Assembly (NCBI GenBank): GCA_947491945.1
Contig: CANLLN010000006.1
Coordinates: 152,439-216,438, forward strand
Origin: an uncultured Carboxylicivirga sp.
GTDB taxonomy: Bacteria > Bacteroidota > Bacteroidia > Bacteroidales > Marinilabiliaceae
Length of the DNA: 64,000 nt
Direction of reading: 5' to 3'
Made by a program: the position numbers and the translations under genes. Below are positions 46,230 to 55,476 of this stretch, piece by piece; within the stretch, counting starts at the first letter, position 1, and every line of letters starts with the position of its first letter. The notes beneath the pieces are model-generated. The model made no database searches and was not told the origin of the DNA. It saw nothing but the letters and a program-made list of their open reading frames with translations.

Positions 46230-46826
46230 ATGAATTTTCAAAAACTAAACAACGGCCTTGTGCCGGCAATTATTCAGGATAACCTTACGAACAAAGTCCT
46301 GATGTTGGGCTTTATGAATGAGGAAGCTTATGAAAAGACGAAGGCGGAGCGAAGAGTGACTTTTTATTCGCGCACCAAACAAAGGCTATGGACCAAAGGT
46401 GAGTCGTCGGGACATTACCTTAATGTGGTATCCATGATGGTGGATTGCGATGAGGATACCTTGTTGATAAAGGTTAATCCGCAGGGGCCAACTTGTCACA
46501 AAGGTACAGATACCTGCTGGGGTGAGGATAATACAGCCGATGAACTGATGTTTTTAAAGACCTTACAGGATTTTATCGATAAGCGCAAGGAAGAGATGCC
46601 GGAAGGTTCTTACACTACCAAGTTGTTTACCAAAGGGGTAAGAACTATTACGCAGAAGGTGGGTGAAGAGGCCATTGAAACAGTGATTGGAGCCATGGCC
46701 AACGATGATGAGAATTTTCTGTATGAAGGAGCCGATTTGCTCTATCACCTCATTGTGCTTTTGACTCATAAAGGATATCGTATCGAAGACCTTGTACATG
46801 AACTGAAAAGCCGACACAAAGCTTAA
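46230..46826 (+). CDS. hisI: Bifunctional phosphoribosyl-AMP cyclohydrolase / phosphoribosyl-ATP pyrophosphatase
   Basis: Product of 198 residues. The N-terminal cyclohydrolase (HisI, about 1-105) has GFMNEEAY, RTKQRLWTKGESSGHYLNV and the Zn cysteines in CDEDTL and CHKGTDTCW. The C-terminal pyrophosphatase (HisE, about 110-198) has GEEAIETVIGA and GADLLYHLIVLL. Completes the hisH-A-F-IE cluster. The other his genes are at 58.9-63.5 kb. Confidence 0.95.
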   Translation: MNFQKLNNGLVPAIIQDNLTNKVLMLGFMNEEAYEKTKAERRVTFYSRTKQRLWTKGESSGHYLNVVSMMVDCDEDTLLIKVNPQGPTCHKGTDTCWGEDNTADELMFLKTLQDFIDKRKEEMPEGSYTTKLFTKGVRTITQKVGEEAIETVIGAMANDDENFLYEGADLLYHLIVLLTHKGYRIEDLVHELKSRHKA

Positions 46827-46840
46827 AAAAATGTTTTGTG

Positions 46841-46884
46841 GGTCTCAAGGAAGGATTCTTTATAAAGTACCGTTCCTTGAGACC
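46841..46884 (+). terminator. Hairpin after hisIE, possible terminator
   Basis: GGTCTCAAGGAA (46841-46852) and its exact complement (46873-46884) form a 12-bp stem with a 20-nt loop. No T-run follows, so termination would have to be Rho-dependent or the hairpin may protect the 3' end. Confidence 0.5.
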
Positions 46885-46916
46885 GACATCTAAAATTACT
46901 AACAGTCATAGTTTCT

Positions 46917-47456
46917 ATGAATCCGCTGGATATCATCAATAAATATTATTGTGAGGGAAGTCCGCTTTGGCTTACTTTAACAGAGCATAGTAAGGCAGTT
47001 CGCGACAAGGCACTCGATATTGTAGCCAGGCACCCTGAGCTCAATGCCGATGCTTACTTTGTATCGGAGGCCGCCATGCTACATGATATTGGCATTTTTA
47101 TGACACATGCTCCTGATTTGCACTGCACAGGCACGTATCCCTATATCTGCCATGGCTATCTGGGTCGTCAGTTGTTGGAGAAAGAGGGTTATCCCCTTCA
47201 TGCGCTTGTATGTGAGCGTCATACCGGCACAGGGCTGTCTCTTAGTGACATACAAAGTCAGGGTTTGCCCATCCCGCAGCGCAATATGATACCTCTGACC
47301 ATTGAAGAGCAAATCATCTGTTTTGCCGATAAATTTTACAGTAAGAGCAGATCATTAAGGCAGGCCAAGAGCATTGATAAGATCATAAAAGCCATGCGTA
47401 AGCACGGCAATCATCAGGTGGCGCAGTTCGAAAGCTGGTGTCAGCAGTTCTTGTAG
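46917..47456 (+). CDS. HD-domain phosphohydrolase
   Basis: Product of 179 residues. The metal ligands of an HD domain are present in order: EHSKAV (His), MLHDIGIF (His-Asp, near residue 59), CHGYLG (His), ERHTG (His) and FADKFYS (Asp near residue 138). The extra histidines favour a dinuclear metal site. Substrate unknown. Stand-alone, 90 bp after hisIE. Confidence 0.87.
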   Translation: MNPLDIINKYYCEGSPLWLTLTEHSKAVRDKALDIVARHPELNADAYFVSEAAMLHDIGIFMTHAPDLHCTGTYPYICHGYLGRQLLEKEGYPLHALVCERHTGTGLSLSDIQSQGLPIPQRNMIPLTIEEQIICFADKFYSKSRSLRQAKSIDKIIKAMRKHGNHQVAQFESWCQQFL

Positions 47457-47582
47457 TGCTTTAGCAAATCCTTGGATATGGTGAGGGTATGCGCTTGAAA
47501 CGCTGCCAAAAGTCCTGTTATTATCCATCTGATTTTTATAGTTTTGAGCGAAAATAATCCGTATCATATAAAATACAGACTG

Positions 47583-49637
47583 ATGAAGAAATATCTTATT
47601 ATGATGGTGATGGCCGGTCTTTTTATGGCCTGTCAGGCACCGTGTAACAATAGTAACGGGCAGGATGAGGTGGCCAATATCAGCTCGGCCTGTGTGGCAG
47701 CAACCGTTGCCGGACTGCGTCAAAAGCATGCCCATGCCAATGGCGAAATGATTGAGCGGGGTGTGCGTCATGCTGCCTCTTTATGGCGTAATGTGGATGG
47801 CAGCGAAGATGATTTTCAGCGTTTCTGCGAGGATAATTTCATTGCCGACAGCCAGCAAAAAGCCCTTGTTTTTGAAAAGGTAAGTCGTAACCTGGAGATT
47901 CTTTATGGCCACTTCAATAAAATTGCCCTTGATCTTCAGCGGCCTTTGCACGAACCCATGGGCGACATAATCGAAATTGATAAGGCTTTTGGGGGGTACA
48001 GCGCCGGTGCGCACCTCATCGAGGATATGTATCGCAATAAAATGGCCTTTACCATTGCCTTAAACTTTCCGTTTTACACCTTGGTGGAGAAGGAGCACAA
48101 CGCCGATAAATGGACACGTCAGGAGTGGGCGTATGCCCGCATGGGTGATGTGTTCACCGCTCGTGTGCCTGCCGAGATATTGCAGGAAGTTTCTGAGGTG
48201 GGATCGGCTTCTGAGATGTACATTGCCAATTACAATATCTTTATGGGGCATCTGGTAGATGAGGAGATGAATACTCATTTTCCCAAAGACATGGTGCTGC
48301 TATCTCACTGGAATCTGCGAGATGAAATCAAATCGCATTACAGCCGTGGCGATGAGGGCGAGCAGCTGCAAGGCATGGTGTATGCCGTTATGAAGCGCAT
48401 CATCGACCAAAGCATACCCAAAGATGTTATTAACAGCGGAGCTTATCAGTGGAATCCGGTGACCAATGATGTGTTCAGTGAAGGACAGAAAGTAAGTCTG
48501 GAGGCTGAAGGAAACGATCGTTATCAACGGATACTAAATAATTTTCATGCCATGCGCCGAATGGATGCTTATTCGCCCTTAAATACGGCTGTTAAGCGCG
48601 CTTTCGAGGGGGGTATGGAAATTACACAGGCTGATGCCGAAGCCCTATTTATTAAGTTCCTGTCATCAGATGCAGCCAAAGAAGTGGGGCAACTGATTGC
48701 GCAGCGATTGGGGCGTGACCTTAAGCCCTGGGATATCTGGTACGATGGATTTAAGGCACGCAGCAGTATTAACGAGGCGGCCTTGAATAAGATCACACGT
48801 GCCCGTTACCCCAATGCACAGGCGCTGGATAATGATTTGCCCCGCATGTTACAAAAGTTGGGTTTTACAAAGGAGAAAGCTGCCATTTTGGCTGAGCGCA
48901 TCGATGTGGATGCGGCGCGCGGATCGGGTCATGCCTGGGGTGCTGCTATGAAAGGAGAAACTGCCCACCTGCGTACGCGCATTCCGAAAAACGGCATGGA
49001 TTACAAAGGCTATAATATTGCTATTCACGAGTTTGGCCATAATGTGGAGCAGACCATTTCCTTGTATGATGTAGATTACTATCTGTTGAATGGTGTACCT
49101 AACACCGCCTTTACCGAGGCCTTGGCTTTTATCTTTCAAAAGCGCGACCTGGAGCTGTTGGGTATGAAGGATGATAACCCGCAAAAAGAAGCGCTTCAGG
49201 TGCTGGATAATTTCTGGTCAACCTACGAGATCATGGGCGTATCATTGCTCGATCAGCGCACCTGGTTGTGGCTCTACGATCATCCTCAGGCGACAGCCGA
49301 TGAGTTAAAAGAGGCTGTTCAGACCCTGGCAGTGGATATTTGGAATAGTTATTACGCACCTGTTTTTGGTGTGAAGGATCAACCTATACTCGCCATCTAT
49401 TCACACATGGTGAATAGCCCCATTTACCTATCCAATTATGCCTTTGGTCATCTCATACAGTTCCAGGTGGAGCAATATCTTAAAACGGCTGATTTTGCGC
49501 CTGAGGTAGAGCGTTTGTTCCAGATTGGCTCGGTAACGCCTAATGCATGGATGCAGGCAGGATTGGGTGAGGACATCTCCATCGATGCCATGATAGAGCA
49601 GGCCCATGAGGCTGCACAGAAACTAGGGGAATCCTGA
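47583..49637 (+). CDS. Lipoprotein zinc metallopeptidase, M3-like
   Basis: Product of 684 residues. ATG 47583 exposes a lipoprotein signal with lipobox LFMAC (Cys17). The gluzincin site is complete: HEFGH with His482, Glu483 and His486, and a third ligand candidate Glu512 (in AFTEALAF), 26 residues later, as in M3 oligopeptidases. Mostly helical, as for that family. Membrane-anchored in the periplasm or at the surface, probably trimming peptides. The exact family is inferred from spacing only. Ends before a terminator at 49662. Confidence 0.8.
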   Translation: MKKYLIMMVMAGLFMACQAPCNNSNGQDEVANISSACVAATVAGLRQKHAHANGEMIERGVRHAASLWRNVDGSEDDFQRFCEDNFIADSQQKALVFEKVSRNLEILYGHFNKIALDLQRPLHEPMGDIIEIDKAFGGYSAGAHLIEDMYRNKMAFTIALNFPFYTLVEKEHNADKWTRQEWAYARMGDVFTARVPAEILQEVSEVGSASEMYIANYNIFMGHLVDEEMNTHFPKDMVLLSHWNLRDEIKSHYSRGDEGEQLQGMVYAVMKRIIDQSIPKDVINSGAYQWNPVTNDVFSEGQKVSLEAEGNDRYQRILNNFHAMRRMDAYSPLNTAVKRAFEGGMEITQADAEALFIKFLSSDAAKEVGQLIAQRLGRDLKPWDIWYDGFKARSSINEAALNKITRARYPNAQALDNDLPRMLQKLGFTKEKAAILAERIDVDAARGSGHAWGAAMKGETAHLRTRIPKNGMDYKGYNIAIHEFGHNVEQTISLYDVDYYLLNGVPNTAFTEALAFIFQKRDLELLGMKDDNPQKEALQVLDNFWSTYEIMGVSLLDQRTWLWLYDHPQATADELKEAVQTLAVDIWNSYYAPVFGVKDQPILAIYSHMVNSPIYLSNYAFGHLIQFQVEQYLKTADFAPEVERLFQIGSVTPNAWMQAGLGEDISIDAMIEQAHEAAQKLGES

Positions 49638-49661
49638 ATAGAATTTTAAAAGCGATAACAC

Positions 49662-49705
49662 AAAGAGCGCAAGTCACTGAATTGATTTTCACGACTGCGC
49701 TCTTT
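49662..49705 (+). terminator. Terminator after the peptidase gene
   Basis: AAAGAGCGCA pairs with TGCGCTCTTT (49662-49671, 49696-49705), with GTC/GAC continuing inside past a bulged A. A T-run (ATTTTTCTT) follows 2 bp later. Between convergent genes, so it may work both ways. Confidence 0.7.
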
Positions 49706-49807
49706 GCATTTTTCTTATTGGATGCAGGCTGTATATTCTTCTACATCCTTCCATAACTTATGCTGCTTTTCTATTGTCTCTCCCTCCTTCGTTTTCTTTT
49801 TGCCTTG

Positions 49808-50311
49808 TTAATCAATCGCCAACTCAATCATCTTTTGGAGTTTCTTACGGCCAAAGAAGATTCGACTTTTCACGGTGCCAATTGGCATTTCCAGTCTTTC
49901 GGCAATTTCTTTGTACTTGTAGCCTTCCATGTGCATCGTTAGCGGCTGTTTAAACTCACACTCCAGACGATTCATTTGATTGTGTATTTCGCCGGTATAG
50001 TGGATCACGTCCGGCGTGTCGTGAGTGTAGTACTTGTTCGATAGGTAGTTTACTTCATCAACCAACATGGGGGCCTGACGCATTTTATATTTACGCCGGT
50101 AGTTGTTGATAAATGAATTGCGCATGATGGTGTGCATCCATGCCGAAAAATTCGTGTTCATCACAAATTTTTCGCGTGACGAAAGGGCTCTAAAATTAGT
50201 TTCCTGCACAAGGTCGTGGGCATCTTCCTCGTTGGCAGTTAACGACAGGGCATAACTAAACATTTTGTGTTGAAGCCCCAATAAACGATGGTTAAACTGT
50301 TCTGCGGTCAT
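49808..50311 (-). CDS. ECF-type RNA polymerase sigma factor
   Basis: Product of 167 residues from ATG 50311 (a TTG at 50350 also opens the frame). Region 2 covers about 8-75 (DAHDLVQETNFRAL for core binding, WMHTIMRNSFINNYRR for the -10). Region 4 covers about 105-160 (YKEIAERLEMPIGTVKSRIF is the HTH). No anti-sigma gene lies next to it. Regulon unknown. Confidence 0.9.
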   Translation of the reverse strand: MTAEQFNHRLLGLQHKMFSYALSLTANEEDAHDLVQETNFRALSSREKFVMNTNFSAWMHTIMRNSFINNYRRKYKMRQAPMLVDEVNYLSNKYYTHDTPDVIHYTGEIHNQMNRLECEFKQPLTMHMEGYKYKEIAERLEMPIGTVKSRIFFGRKKLQKMIELAID

Positions 50312-50775
50312 CTTATAGGGTTTTTGTTTAACAATTCGTAGTTTGATCAATACGGCTGCATGGGTGTATTACAGCTTATGTATTTTTAAAAAATTATAAT
50401 TTACTAAATGATAATCACTAATGCAACTGAATATCAGCATTACATAACAAATAGGAAATAAAGTAATGAAATACTCAAATACAAAAGTAAAGATGGATAA
50501 AATAGATTTAACTACCAAATGTGTTTAATATTTTGCGCCATGCCTTAATCAATTTTAGTCGACACAATGTAAGTTACTAGGCCTGTAAAGAGCTGTTAAT
50601 GAGGGGGTCTAAAATATTATTTAAGTGTTTAAGAAATATCCATAAAACTTTAAAAGAATTATTATTGTTGAAGGTTCATGCATAGAGTTTGAAAAGACGA
50701 CTTTTATCCTGTTTCTTTTCAAACAAAGTGATTAATTTGCTGTTTAAACACAGCGGTACAAAGGAGATTCATACG
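50312..50775. other. 464-bp AT-rich gap between sigma factor and cyd genes
   Basis: Divergent intergenic region that must hold promoters for both sides. I found no exact TAnnTTTG with a matching -33 element, no strong hairpin and no convincing ORF. The frame upstream of the DUF4492 start (from 50689) is not coding-like. Confidence 0.5.
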
Positions 50776-50982
50776 ATGATAAAAAAGATATATCAATTTT
50801 ACCTGGATGGTTTCAAAAACCTGTCGCCCTATGCACGCACGCTTTGGGTCATTATTTTGGTTAAACTGTTTATCATGTTTGCGGTTTTTCGCTTGTTCTT
50901 TTTTCGCGATACCTTAAAAAACAGGTATTCTACTGATGAAGAGCGGGCTAATCATGTAATAGAAGAATTAATCAGTCAATAA
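50776..50982 (+). CDS. DUF4492 small membrane protein of the cyd operon
   Basis: Product of 68 residues with opening IYQFYLDGFKNLSPYARTLW and one membrane helix (about 22-42). DUF4492 genes are typically found just upstream of cydAB in Bacteroidota. Function unknown, probably in cytochrome bd assembly or as an accessory subunit. 16 bp before cydA. Confidence 0.85.
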   Translation: MIKKIYQFYLDGFKNLSPYARTLWVIILVKLFIMFAVFRLFFFRDTLKNRYSTDEERANHVIEELISQ

Positions 50983-50998
50983 CACATAAAATTCAAAA

Positions 50999-52594
50999 AT
51001 GCTAGAGAACATTGATTTGTCACTCGTTAATTGGTCGAGGGCACAATTTGCACTTACGGCTATGTTTCACTGGTTGTTTGTCCCCTTAACCTTGGGGCTC
51101 AGTTTTATCATAGCTTTTATGGAAACCATCTATGTAAAAACCGGTGATCCGGAATGGAAACGTATCACCAAGTTCTGGATGAAGCTGTTTGGCATAAACT
51201 TCGCCATCGGGGTAGCCACTGGCATTATTCTTGAATTTGAGTTTGGTACCAACTGGTCTAATTATTCCTGGTTTGTGGGTGATATTTTTGGCGCGCCGCT
51301 GGCCATTGAAGGCATTATGGCCTTCTTTATGGAGAGTACCTTTATAGCCGTTATGTTTTTCGGTTGGAACAAGGTGAGCAAGCGTTTTCACCTGACGGCT
51401 ACCTGGCTGACTGCCGTAGGCGCCAATTTATCGGCCCTGTGGATTTTGGTGGCTAATGCCTGGATGCAGCGCCCGGTGGGCATGAAGTTCAACCCTGAAA
51501 CAGCCCGTAATGAGATGGATAATTTTTGGGATGTTTTTCTTTCGCCGACCGCCGTCACTAAATTTTTGCATACGACCACTTCGGGGTATGTGCTGGCGGC
51601 CATTTTTGTGGTGGGTATCAGCAGCTGGTTTTTACTCAAAAAGCGTCACGTATTGTTTGCTAAGCGCAGTATTGTTATTGCGGCTATATTTGGATTGGTA
51701 GCTTCGGTTATGTTGGTGGCTACGGGCGATGGTTCAGCGCGTGATGTGGCCAAGACACAGCCCATGAAATTTGCCGCCATGGAATCGTTGTACGAAGGGC
51801 AGCGACAGGCGCCACTGATTGCCATCGGCATGTTTGGCAAAGAGCATGATGACCCCATGAACAGAGATTCGGATCAGGAGTTTCTGATGAAGATTGAGAT
51901 ACCCAATATGCTTTCTTACCTCGCCTTTCTTGAGGTCGATGCCTTTGTACCCGGTATAAAGGATTTGGTGTTGGGTAATGAGGAGCACAATATCATGTCG
52001 TACAAAGAAAAGATACGCCGGGGCTACGAGGCCCAGCAAACCCTCAGAGCTTTTAAGGATGCCAAAGGGGTTGATGATGTTGAGTACGAGCGGCTCAGGG
52101 CCAAGTTTGATGATAAAGAATGGGTGGATAATTACTTCCGTTACTTTGGTTACGGTAATTATTACGATCCGGATCCCGAGCAGTTGGAGTTGAACGCCTT
52201 TAAAATAGTTCCGCCCATATCTTTGTCGTTCTATGCCTTCCATATTATGGTAATTCTTGGCGGACACTTTATGCTATTGTTTATGGTGTTGTTGTGGCTC
52301 ATTTACCGTCGCAAGTTACAGTCTAACAAAGTGGTACTTTACACGGCATTGTGGACAATCCCACTGGCCTATATTGCCAGTCAGGCCGGTTGGATTGTAG
52401 CAGAGGTAGGTCGCCAGCCCTGGGTGATTCAGGATTTGATGCCGACTATGACAGCCGTGTCGAAAATAGACACCAGCTCGGTGATGATCACCTTCTGGCT
52501 CTTCGCCATAACCTTCGTGGGGCTGGCCATTGCCGAAGTAAAAATCATGGTGAAACAAATTAAAAACGGACCAAAAGAAGGAGGGCATAAGTAA
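50999..52594 (+). CDS. cydA: Cytochrome bd ubiquinol/menaquinol oxidase subunit I
   Basis: Product of 531 residues, about nine membrane helices. His24 in AMFHWLFVPLT is the heme b595/d-side ligand position of the family. GRQPWVIQDLMPT near residue 448 is the diagnostic C-terminal motif. The Q-loop region (about 250-390) binds quinol. It reduces oxygen to water with high affinity. The last base overlaps the cydB ATG (TAATG). Confidence 0.95.
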   Translation: MLENIDLSLVNWSRAQFALTAMFHWLFVPLTLGLSFIIAFMETIYVKTGDPEWKRITKFWMKLFGINFAIGVATGIILEFEFGTNWSNYSWFVGDIFGAPLAIEGIMAFFMESTFIAVMFFGWNKVSKRFHLTATWLTAVGANLSALWILVANAWMQRPVGMKFNPETARNEMDNFWDVFLSPTAVTKFLHTTTSGYVLAAIFVVGISSWFLLKKRHVLFAKRSIVIAAIFGLVASVMLVATGDGSARDVAKTQPMKFAAMESLYEGQRQAPLIAIGMFGKEHDDPMNRDSDQEFLMKIEIPNMLSYLAFLEVDAFVPGIKDLVLGNEEHNIMSYKEKIRRGYEAQQTLRAFKDAKGVDDVEYERLRAKFDDKEWVDNYFRYFGYGNYYDPDPEQLELNAFKIVPPISLSFYAFHIMVILGGHFMLLFMVLLWLIYRRKLQSNKVVLYTALWTIPLAYIASQAGWIVAEVGRQPWVIQDLMPTMTAVSKIDTSSVMITFWLFAITFVGLAIAEVKIMVKQIKNGPKEGGHK

Positions 52595-53730
52595 TGTTTG
52601 GAGAATTATCACATTTAGCTTTACAACAATACTGGTGGATCATCGTATCCTTACTAGGCGCTTTACTGGTGTTTCTGATGTTTGTGCAAGGCGGACAAAC
52701 GCTGATTTACACCATCGGAAAAACCAATGTGGAACGTACCATGATTGTGAATACCCTGGGACGTAAATGGGAGTTTACCTTTACTACCCTTGTGACCTTT
52801 GGAGGTGCTTTTTTCGCATCCTTCCCTTTGTTTTACAGCACCAGCTTTGGAGGTGCCTATTGGGTATGGATGATTATTTTGTTTGCCTTTGTTATTCAGG
52901 CCATTGCCTATGAGTTTCGTACACGCCCCAATAATGTGTTTGGAGCCCGCACCTACGAAACCTTTCTGCTGATCAACGGTCTGTTGGGTACGGTGTTAAT
53001 CGGTACTGCCGTGGCTACCTTTTTCACGGGTTCGGCCTTCTCGGTAAATGATATGAATCAGTCGCAGTGGGCGCTTAAGTCGCATGGACTGGAGGCCGCG
53101 CTTAATTTCCATAACCTGTCACTGGGACTGGCTGTATTTTTTCTGGCACGCGTGCTGGGAGCCCTTTATTTTATGAATAGTATTAAGCATGAAGGCATTT
53201 TTCAACGTGCTAAAAAGCAGCTGGTGATTAATGGAGTGCCCTTTCTGGTGTTCTTTCTTACCTTTGTTATTTGGTTGTTTGTGCGCGATGGATTTGCCGT
53301 TAACCCCGATACGCAAGCAGTGTATATGGAACCTTTTAAGTACTTCAATAACTTGATGGCCATGCCGGTGGTGCTGGTTATGTTTTTGTTGGGTGTACTT
53401 GGCGTCTTGCTGGGGCTTGGGGCAAGCATCTTGCGCGAAGAATGTACCAAAGGAATATGGGCAGCTGGCGCCGGTACGGTGCTTACGGTGCTTAGCCTAT
53501 TACTGGTGGCCGGTTTCAATAATACCTCATTTTATCCTTCCACCCACGACTTGCAGAGCTCATTAACCATTCAGAATGCGTCATCCAGTCATTTTACCCT
53601 GACAGCCATGAGTTATGCATCCTTAATGGTACCCTTTGTATTCGCCTATATCTGGTACGTGTGGAAGGCCATGAACAATAAGCCGATCGATGAGGATGAG
53701 ATGAATTCGGAGGATATTCACGTTTATTAA
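52594..53730 (+). CDS. cydB: Cytochrome bd oxidase subunit II
   Basis: Product of 378 residues with eight or nine hydrophobic helices. The N-terminal LQQYWWIIVSLLGALLVFL and FVQGGQTLIY are family-typical. Forms the bd oxidase core with CydA. The start overlaps cydA by one base, so the two are translationally coupled. Followed 65 bp later by a 45-residue membrane protein. Confidence 0.94.
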   Translation: MFGELSHLALQQYWWIIVSLLGALLVFLMFVQGGQTLIYTIGKTNVERTMIVNTLGRKWEFTFTTLVTFGGAFFASFPLFYSTSFGGAYWVWMIILFAFVIQAIAYEFRTRPNNVFGARTYETFLLINGLLGTVLIGTAVATFFTGSAFSVNDMNQSQWALKSHGLEAALNFHNLSLGLAVFFLARVLGALYFMNSIKHEGIFQRAKKQLVINGVPFLVFFLTFVIWLFVRDGFAVNPDTQAVYMEPFKYFNNLMAMPVVLVMFLLGVLGVLLGLGASILREECTKGIWAAGAGTVLTVLSLLLVAGFNNTSFYPSTHDLQSSLTIQNASSSHFTLTAMSYASLMVPFVFAYIWYVWKAMNNKPIDEDEMNSEDIHVY

Positions 53731-53795
53731 TTTTAATCATCAAGGGAAGAGAGGTGATCTTAACTCTTTTGCCTTGATACTAGATACTTTAAAAG

Positions 53796-53933
53796 ATGAG
53801 TTATTTACACGAAATACTATGGTATCTGTCGCTGCCCTTAACCATTGTGATTAGTTATTATGCAGTGATGTTTGGGCTTAAAAAATTTGAGAAGCTCAAG
53901 GACGAAGAAGCAAAGATATCCGAGGAAGGATAG
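53796..53933 (+). CDS. 45-residue single-helix membrane protein, CydX-like candidate
   Basis: ORF too short for ordinary calling: begins MSYLHEILWYLSLP, has one membrane helix (about residues 7-27) and a charged tail (KKFEKLKDEEAKISEEG). ATG 53796 is preceded by AAAAG. Located 65 bp after cydB and 15 bp before a strong terminator, so it is the last gene of the cyd transcript. Position, size and a helix plus charged tail resemble CydX/CbdX accessory subunits, but I see no sequence identity to E. coli CydX. Confidence 0.65.
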   Translation: MSYLHEILWYLSLPLTIVISYYAVMFGLKKFEKLKDEEAKISEEG

Positions 53934-53947
53934 GAGTCTTTAAGTAA

Positions 53948-53981
53948 AAATCCCGGTGCCTGCTCAGGTGCCGGGATTTTT
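53948..53981 (+). terminator. Rho-independent terminator after the cyd operon
   Basis: 14-bp stem (53948-53961 with 53966-53979, two G-U pairs) on a 4-nt loop; the stem ends in AAA/TTT and runs into five Ts. Also serves the convergent pssA as AAAA on the other side. Confidence 0.85.
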
Positions 53982-54001
53982 CATATTTATTCATGTTTGG
54001 A

Positions 54002-54733
54002 TCAGGACTTAATGCCCAGCAGCCATTTGGCCGTTGATATCACAATATAGTATAAGATGACGGCGGCTATTCCTCCCACGCCCAGCAGCGCTATCAACAC
54101 AATGGCCAGAAGCAACAGAATAAACCGTTCCTTATTTTCGCCCCACTTCAGGCTTTTGAACTTAAGTGAAAACATGGGTATTTCACTGATTAGCAAGATA
54201 CTGAAAAAGGCAATAAGTATAATGATGGGTGCTGGTGTTAGCCATTTGAATGCATCGGGATTGCTAAGAAAGGAGTAGGCGAGTGCTGCGGTAAAAATGC
54301 CCGTAGCAGTAGTGGTTAAGCCTAGGAAGTTCTCGGTTTGACGCGTGTCGATATTAAATTTGGCCAGGCGCAGGGCGGCAAAGGCAACCATCACAAAAGG
54401 GATAAGCACCATGACCTGCTCGGCCCCCTTCAGGGCAAAGAAGTTGGTGGCGTAGCTTCCGCTCAGCTGATATTTGATTAGGGTGGACCATATGGCTGCC
54501 GGTGCGGCACCAAAACTAATCAGGTCGGCCAGCGAATCTAACTCCTTACCCATGGCACTGTAGGCTTTCAGCGCACGTGCCGCAAAACCATCACTAAAGT
54601 CAAAGAGCGCCCCGCCAAAAATCAGCCATATCGACAGATCGATGCGCGCGTTAAGGGCAAAGAATACGGCCAATATACCGCATAGTACATTCAGGCTGGT
54701 TAAAAAGTTTGGGATGTGCTGTTTGACGTTCAT
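54002..54733 (-). CDS. pssA: CDP-diacylglycerol-serine O-phosphatidyltransferase
   Basis: Product of 243 residues. The CDP-alcohol phosphotransferase motif DGx2ARx8Gx3Dx3D is complete (DGFAARALKAYSAMGKELD plus SLAD, about residues 48-70). Six to eight membrane helices. Makes phosphatidylserine for phosphatidylethanolamine. Membrane bound. Stand-alone gene. Confidence 0.9.
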   Translation of the reverse strand: MNVKQHIPNFLTSLNVLCGILAVFFALNARIDLSIWLIFGGALFDFSDGFAARALKAYSAMGKELDSLADLISFGAAPAAIWSTLIKYQLSGSYATNFFALKGAEQVMVLIPFVMVAFAALRLAKFNIDTRQTENFLGLTTTATGIFTAALAYSFLSNPDAFKWLTPAPIIILIAFFSILLISEIPMFSLKFKSLKWGENKERFILLLLAIVLIALLGVGGIAAVILYYIVISTAKWLLGIKS

Positions 54734-54972
54734 ACCTATCAGTTTTTAAAAATATTCGTCGAAAGTAAAGCAAAGGGGAAGAGTTTCAAAATTTGATACC
54801 CTTTATTTGGGAAGGATAAGCTTGAATAAGTTTATGTTTTTGGCAAAAGGCTGTTGTTTGTCAGTAGCTTCGTGCAAAGTGTCTTACCTTGTAGGGTAAT
54901 ATTATCAAAAGCTTATCGGATAATCGTTGTTTTTCGCATCTTTGTACGCTAAATTTTGGTATTACGATTACA

Positions 54973-55371
54973 ATGAAAACGATTATGTGGACAAATGATT
55001 TATCGGTGGGTAGTCAGGTTATTGATAGCGAACACAAGCAACTGTTCGACCTTATTCAGAAGTTTTATGAGGGTATTAAGGATAACTCACCTAAAGAACG
55101 CTTGGAAGAGTTGATTCTGGGACTTGTTAATTACACGAAAACGCACTTCGCCAATGAGGAAAAATACATGCGTAGCTTGAATTATCCAGGTATTGATGCA
55201 CACATTAAGTTGCATGAAAATTTTGTGGAGCAGGTTAATGGCTATTATGACCGTCTTAAAAGTGGTAAGCTAATTTTATCTCTTGAGGTAACCAATTTTC
55301 TGAAGGATTGGCTTATTAAGCATATAAAGGGAGCCGACCAGCAATATGCTGCCTTTAGTAGCCAGCAATAA
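54973..55371 (+). CDS. Bacteriohemerythrin
   Basis: Product of 132 residues. Four-helix bundle binding a di-iron site: His21 in DSEHKQLF, the His and Glu in KTHFANEEKYM near residue 57, HIKLHENF near residue 78 and the C-terminal His-Asp in LIKHIKGADQQY near residue 116. All ligands are present. Binds oxygen, for delivery or sensing. Followed by a 23-bp perfect inverted repeat. Confidence 0.94.
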   Translation: MKTIMWTNDLSVGSQVIDSEHKQLFDLIQKFYEGIKDNSPKERLEELILGLVNYTKTHFANEEKYMRSLNYPGIDAHIKLHENFVEQVNGYYDRLKSGKLILSLEVTNFLKDWLIKHIKGADQQYAAFSSQQ

Positions 55372-55412
55372 ATTTAAAAGTGCTATAGAAGCTTATTGAT
55401 TAAGGAATAAGA

Positions 55413-55465
55413 AATTGTGTAGAGCGAGTTTATGCAGCTTTAGCATAAACTCGCTCTACACAATT
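55413..55465. repeat. Perfect 23-bp inverted repeat with 7-nt loop
   Basis: 55413-55435 (starts AATTGTGTAGAGC) is the exact reverse complement of 55443-55465. It lies between the convergent hemerythrin and cupin genes. No T-run, so either an unusually long bidirectional terminator or a double-stranded RNA processing site. Confidence 0.8.
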
Positions 55466-55476
55466 CATATAACCAA

